Positions 61,249 to 64,000 of a DNA stretch of 64,000 nt are shown here, one piece after another. The DNA is from Cytophagales bacterium WSM2-2 (GTDB lineage: Bacteria; Bacteroidota; Bacteroidia; Cytophagales; Cyclobacteriaceae). Numbering within the stretch: position 1 is the stretch's first letter; each line of letters starts with the position of its first letter. The stretch covers positions 2,964,001 to 3,028,000 of the forward strand of contig BNHL01000001.1 of the NCBI GenBank assembly GCA_015472025.1, given 5' to 3'. The notes beneath the pieces are model-generated. The model was not told the origin of the DNA. It worked only from the letters and a program-made list of their open reading frames with translations, and ran no database searches. Both the position numbers and the translations under genes were made by a program.

Positions 61249-61491
61249 ATGCTTCGAGTGAAAGACTATATCACTATTGATAAGGAAATATTATCGGGTA
61301 ATCCTGTTTTTAAAGGTACAAGGGTTCCTATTCAAACTCTTTTTGATCACTTGGAAAAAGGAATTCCACTGGATGAATTTCTGGAAGACTTCCCGACGGT
61401 AAAAAAAGATCAAGCCATCACAGTAATCGAGATGGCAAGTAAAATTCTGACCTCAAAAAACATCGAGCAAATCTATGAGACTGCTGCTTGA
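61249..61491 (+). CDS. DUF433-family antitoxin
   Basis: 80 residues from the ATG of MLRVKDYITID; a TTG two codons earlier is less likely. DUF433 marks: ITIDKEILSGNPVFKGTRVPIQTLFDHLEKGIPLDEFLEDFP, a short MerR/VapB-like helix-turn-helix. The family is the antitoxin partner of DUF5615 proteins. It overlaps the next gene by 17 bases and the pair is a complete toxin-antitoxin unit. Confidence 0.92.
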   Translation: MLRVKDYITIDKEILSGNPVFKGTRVPIQTLFDHLEKGIPLDEFLEDFPTVKKDQAITVIEMASKILTSKNIEQIYETAA

Positions 61492-61798
61492 TGAAAATCT
61501 TCCCAAGAGACTTAAACTGGACTTAAACGAACATGAAATTCACACAGTCGCTGACAAAGGCTGGACTGGAGTTTCAAATGGGAAATTATTGGGATTATTG
61601 ATTGAAAATAAGTTTGATGCTTTATTGACGTTTGATAAAAATCTACAGTATCAACAAAATTTTACAAAATATACTATCACTGTTATTGTCTTGAACGCGC
61701 CCGATAATAGTTACGCTACACTGAAAGGACTCCTCGATAAGGTAAAGGCTGTGCTGACTTCTGATTTAAGAACAGGACCAATAGAAATTAAGTTGTAG
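61475..61798 (+). CDS. DUF5615-family PIN-like toxin
   Basis: 107 residues. N-terminal MRLLLDENLPKRLKLDL with the metal-ligand aspartate D6, then HTVADKGWTGVSNGKLLGLL, ALLTFDKNLQYQQN with the second acidic site, and ITVIVLNAPDNSYATLKGLL. This is the DUF5615 (Mut7-C-like) PIN-fold family, probable ribonucleases. The start overlaps the antitoxin stop. Confidence 0.92.
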   Translation: MRLLLDENLPKRLKLDLNEHEIHTVADKGWTGVSNGKLLGLLIENKFDALLTFDKNLQYQQNFTKYTITVIVLNAPDNSYATLKGLLDKVKAVLTSDLRTGPIEIKL

Positions 61799-61879
61799 CA
61801 AAGACATAGTCACCGCTGTGCTCTTCGAACTTACTTGAGTTGGTGCTTATACCCGATTCAAAATAGAAATTATACCCGC

Positions 61880-63154
61880 TTATTTCTCAACCATTCGGAA
61901 GTCGCTGTTCTTTAGAGATTCCATGATGTCTTCTTTAGTGAAATTGACCTGCAGGTATTTTGCAATAATGTCTGCACTGATGGCTGTGGTGGGTGGTTTC
62001 AATAGATGATGTTTGTTCTCATACATTTCCAGGAGTTGTGCGCACCCGGCCTCAATAAAAATATTCTTAACGAGCTCGTTGTTTTCGAGGTCGTAAGAAA
62101 GGAACGTGGTAAGCTTATCAATGGCAAGAAATTTATTATCAGCCTTTTGAATACCGGTAAGTTCATAGAGTTTCTTGCCTTCAGGTGTGCCCTGATGGGT
62201 AATAAAAAGAAAGGTGTGGATGAGTACTTTATCCGCCTGAATTGAGCAGACGAGATATCCTATTTTCTTTCGCTGGTAGAGGTAGTCAATAAGAATCTTT
62301 CCGTTGTCGAGCTGGTGCTGCGAAACAGTAAGCAGGGATTCGTATAGTGAGTAATAAATAAGCCCGGTGTCTATACCTATTCGTTCCTTCATACGCAGCA
62401 ATGCGTGCGACTGTATGAATACCGGCATCGTCATATCTTTTTGATGGCCGGGCTGCAGACTGGACGATTTGATTTCAGCCCAACGCATATCATGGTCAGG
62501 AAACATCCACCCCACACGATATGCAGGCCGGGTTTGTCCATCAATTGTGAAATGCACCATGACTGGATTTGTTTTGCAGATATCCACCATGCACCGGACT
62601 GTATTTTTCTCTTTCTCTTTCTCAGGTTCTATGTGATGCTTGCAACTGATAAAGCCCGTGTCGAAGCGACTTTGCATAGCTCCGAAGGTGAAGTTGACCC
62701 AGTGCAGCTTTTCGAAAACCTTGAACATGTGGTCGGTGGTACTTGTTTTACCAAGTACTTCCCTGCACTCGCGGGCTGCAGGGAAATCCTCATCCTTGAA
62801 AATTTTGACTACGAAGATCAACGTAAGGCCTTCGATCAAATAGATCGCTAATGGTGCCAAGCCTTTGCCATCCGGCAGCTCTACATCCATCGTGCTGATA
62901 ATTGCAACAATATATTCACCGAACTGCCTTACCTCTTTGATTGTATACTGATCCAGCTCGTTTGACAGTGTAACTCTTCGCAACCTGCGCGTATAAATCA
63001 GTTCAAGCTTGTCGGAGGGGATTTTGGAATACAGGTCGTAACCGGCAATCAGATTGCATATCTTTTTCAGGTTGGCAAAAAAGAGCTTCCGCTCTTCTTT
63101 TCTTAGTCTGGCGATTTGGTCTTTTTCACGATTTCGTTGCTGGCGCGTTTTCAT
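61880..63154 (-). CDS. Large hypothetical protein
   Basis: 424 residues. The N-terminus is strongly basic (MKTRQQRNREKDQIARLRKEERK). The middle has mixed helices and strands, a C-containing stretch (MVDICKTNPVMVHFTIDGQ) and a histidine-rich part. There is no signal peptide and no obvious membrane segment, apart from one hydrophobic stretch (GLAPLAIYLIEGLTLIFVVKIF, about 97-118). A family is not recognised. The pattern (FIQSHALLRMKERIGID, IDYLYQRKKIGYLVCSI) suggests a small hydrolase or RNA-binding fold at most as a guess. It is convergent with the DUF5615 toxin gene. Confidence 0.6.
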   Translation of the reverse strand: MKTRQQRNREKDQIARLRKEERKLFFANLKKICNLIAGYDLYSKIPSDKLELIYTRRLRRVTLSNELDQYTIKEVRQFGEYIVAIISTMDVELPDGKGLAPLAIYLIEGLTLIFVVKIFKDEDFPAARECREVLGKTSTTDHMFKVFEKLHWVNFTFGAMQSRFDTGFISCKHHIEPEKEKEKNTVRCMVDICKTNPVMVHFTIDGQTRPAYRVGWMFPDHDMRWAEIKSSSLQPGHQKDMTMPVFIQSHALLRMKERIGIDTGLIYYSLYESLLTVSQHQLDNGKILIDYLYQRKKIGYLVCSIQADKVLIHTFLFITHQGTPEGKKLYELTGIQKADNKFLAIDKLTTFLSYDLENNELVKNIFIEAGCAQLLEMYENKHHLLKPPTTAISADIIAKYLQVNFTKEDIMESLKNSDFRMVEK

Positions 63155-63399
63155 ATACTTGAAGTTTTGCGCTAGAAACTCTAAACAGAGTCCTGGCGAG
63201 TCATAGCAATGAAAAATTGGTCAAATGCAACAGACTTTTTTCTGGCATTTAAGGGTATGGTATGTTTGAGTTACTGTAGAGCGTCTTTGTATTATCTGAG
63301 CACAGATTTGCTCGATTGATCAAGCTCTATCTTGTAAAATTGTAAGGGTTGCATCTGGCTCGTATACTCACGATCTTCACTGGCAGAAAGTGATTCGAG

Positions 63400-63846
63400 A
63401 TGAGAGCATCAAAAAGTAATAGTCTGTTGGCGCTAATAATTGCGAGCATTTTACTCTCTTGTACCTATGACGATCTCTTTGTTGCCCCAGCTAGGGCAGT
63501 TATAGGCCCTGGAATTTTGGGAAAATGGAGCGTTGCAACTGATGTCTACTATACAGGAACAGCTTTACAGAATCATGAAGTAGAATACACCGGCTTGCCC
63601 GGAGATTACTACGACTTCAGGACTAACCGAAAGTTGTATATCAAGGAAGGACTCTCTTTTGATACCTTAAGCTATACGATTCTGTCAGACACGTCTATTG
63701 TTATTTATGGCTTTGGCTACCTCGGAAACGGACTGCCGCCTACACTCAAGATTTCAAACTTTTCGGAGCACAACGCAGTGATAAGTTCACCATTCATAGG
63801 AACCCCAGGCGGAATGTTTGGCCGCAGCGTGGTGCTTTATCGATAG
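63400..63846 (+). CDS. Small lipoprotein
   Basis: 148 residues. Signal peptide with a lipobox: LLALIIASILLSC, lipidated cysteine at about residue 21. The mature part starts YDDLFVAPAR and is beta-rich, with LGKWSVATDVYYTGTALQ and ISNFSEHNAVISSPF, resembling lipocalin-like or calycin lipoproteins of Bacteroidota. No catalytic residues are seen. No named family is certain. Confidence 0.75.
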   Translation: MRASKSNSLLALIIASILLSCTYDDLFVAPARAVIGPGILGKWSVATDVYYTGTALQNHEVEYTGLPGDYYDFRTNRKLYIKEGLSFDTLSYTILSDTSIVIYGFGYLGNGLPPTLKISNFSEHNAVISSPFIGTPGGMFGRSVVLYR

Positions 63847-63861
63847 CGAGAAAAGGAGTGC

Positions 63862-64000
63862 TCAGTCAAGCACTGTCAGTTCGACCCGTCCGTTTCGGCG
63901 GGCAAAGCTACTCTTAGAGTCGTAAATCGGTTTATTTCCACCCATTCCAACTGCTTCAATACGGTCTTCGGCAATGCCTTCATTTACTAACCAGCTCTTG
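63862..64000 (-). CDS. OmpA-family protein, C-terminal end (cut by window edge)
   Basis: The reverse strand ends at a TGA (63862-63864). The last 45 residues read KSWLVNEGIAEDRIEAVGMG, then GNKPIYDSKS and RRNGRVELTVLD. This is the end of an OmpA-like peptidoglycan-binding domain, with the conserved IEAVGMGGNKPI and the R-x-x-RVEL pattern. The start and any barrel or TPR part lie beyond the window. Confidence 0.8.
   Translation of the reverse strand, partial: KSWLVNEGIAEDRIEAVGMGGNKPIYDSKSSFARRNGRVELTVLD

Overview
The window is a chromosomal segment of a Bacteroidota bacterium, most likely of the Cytophagales or a close relative. The evidence is the dcw gene order (no ddl, murF or murB between mraZ and ftsZ), the FtsZ tail ending HDNVD, CarboxypepD_reg-like and head-GIN surface proteins, membrane LytTR regulators, A/C-rich leaders without clear Shine-Dalgarno sequences, and several promoter -7 boxes fitting the phylum consensus TAnnTTTG.

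Layout. 1-2008: the start of a TPR protein, a head-GIN exported protein and a YfiR-like protein. 2290-18250: a complete division and cell-wall cluster, mraZ-rsmH-ftsL-ftsI-murE-mraY-murD-ftsW-murG-murC-ftsQ-ftsA-ftsZ, with many stop/start overlaps. It begins at a promoter embedded in MraZ-box repeats and ends in a multi-hairpin region with a strong terminator. 18279-38786: housekeeping and accessory genes: sterol-desaturase-like hydroxylase, aldehyde dehydrogenase, response regulator, signal-less HtrA-type protease, DPP IV, glycosylasparaginase, CutC, tRNA-Ala(GGC), NlpC/P60 lipoprotein, GlcD-like oxidase, DUF1080 protein, asparagine synthase, a LytS/LytTR pair, SRPBCC proteins. 38865-40517: glnS.

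40600-46050 is accessory-like: a small protein with a paralogue at 57.4 kb; an intergenic array of eight 10-bp near-palindromes repeated every 21 bp; an orphan HigA antitoxin preceded by the 3' scrap of its HigB toxin; a VapBC-type pair; imperfect ~54-bp direct repeats bracketing the toxin-antitoxin block; and two tandem fatty-acid desaturases overlapping a CPBP-family protein. 46-57.8 kb is rich in regulation: membrane LytTR regulator, HxlR/carboxymuconolactone-decarboxylase divergent pair, Crp/Fnr regulator with an exact TGTGA-N6-TCACA site beside it, ECF sigma/anti-sigma-like pair followed by exported proteins, and an AraC regulator with a Tet(X)-like monooxygenase. 58-64 kb: a CocE/NonD hydrolase, a second 21-bp-period array (about ten rows without an indel) directly upstream of an XRE-type regulator, a DUF433/DUF5615 toxin-antitoxin pair, a large hypothetical protein, a lipoprotein and the end of an OmpA-family protein.

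The most unusual features are the two independent 21-bp-period arrays (41159-41314 and about 60583-60834). Neither is explained by a gene, and both look like helically phased protein-binding arrays. Everything here is read from the sequence by eye; no database search or alignment was run.
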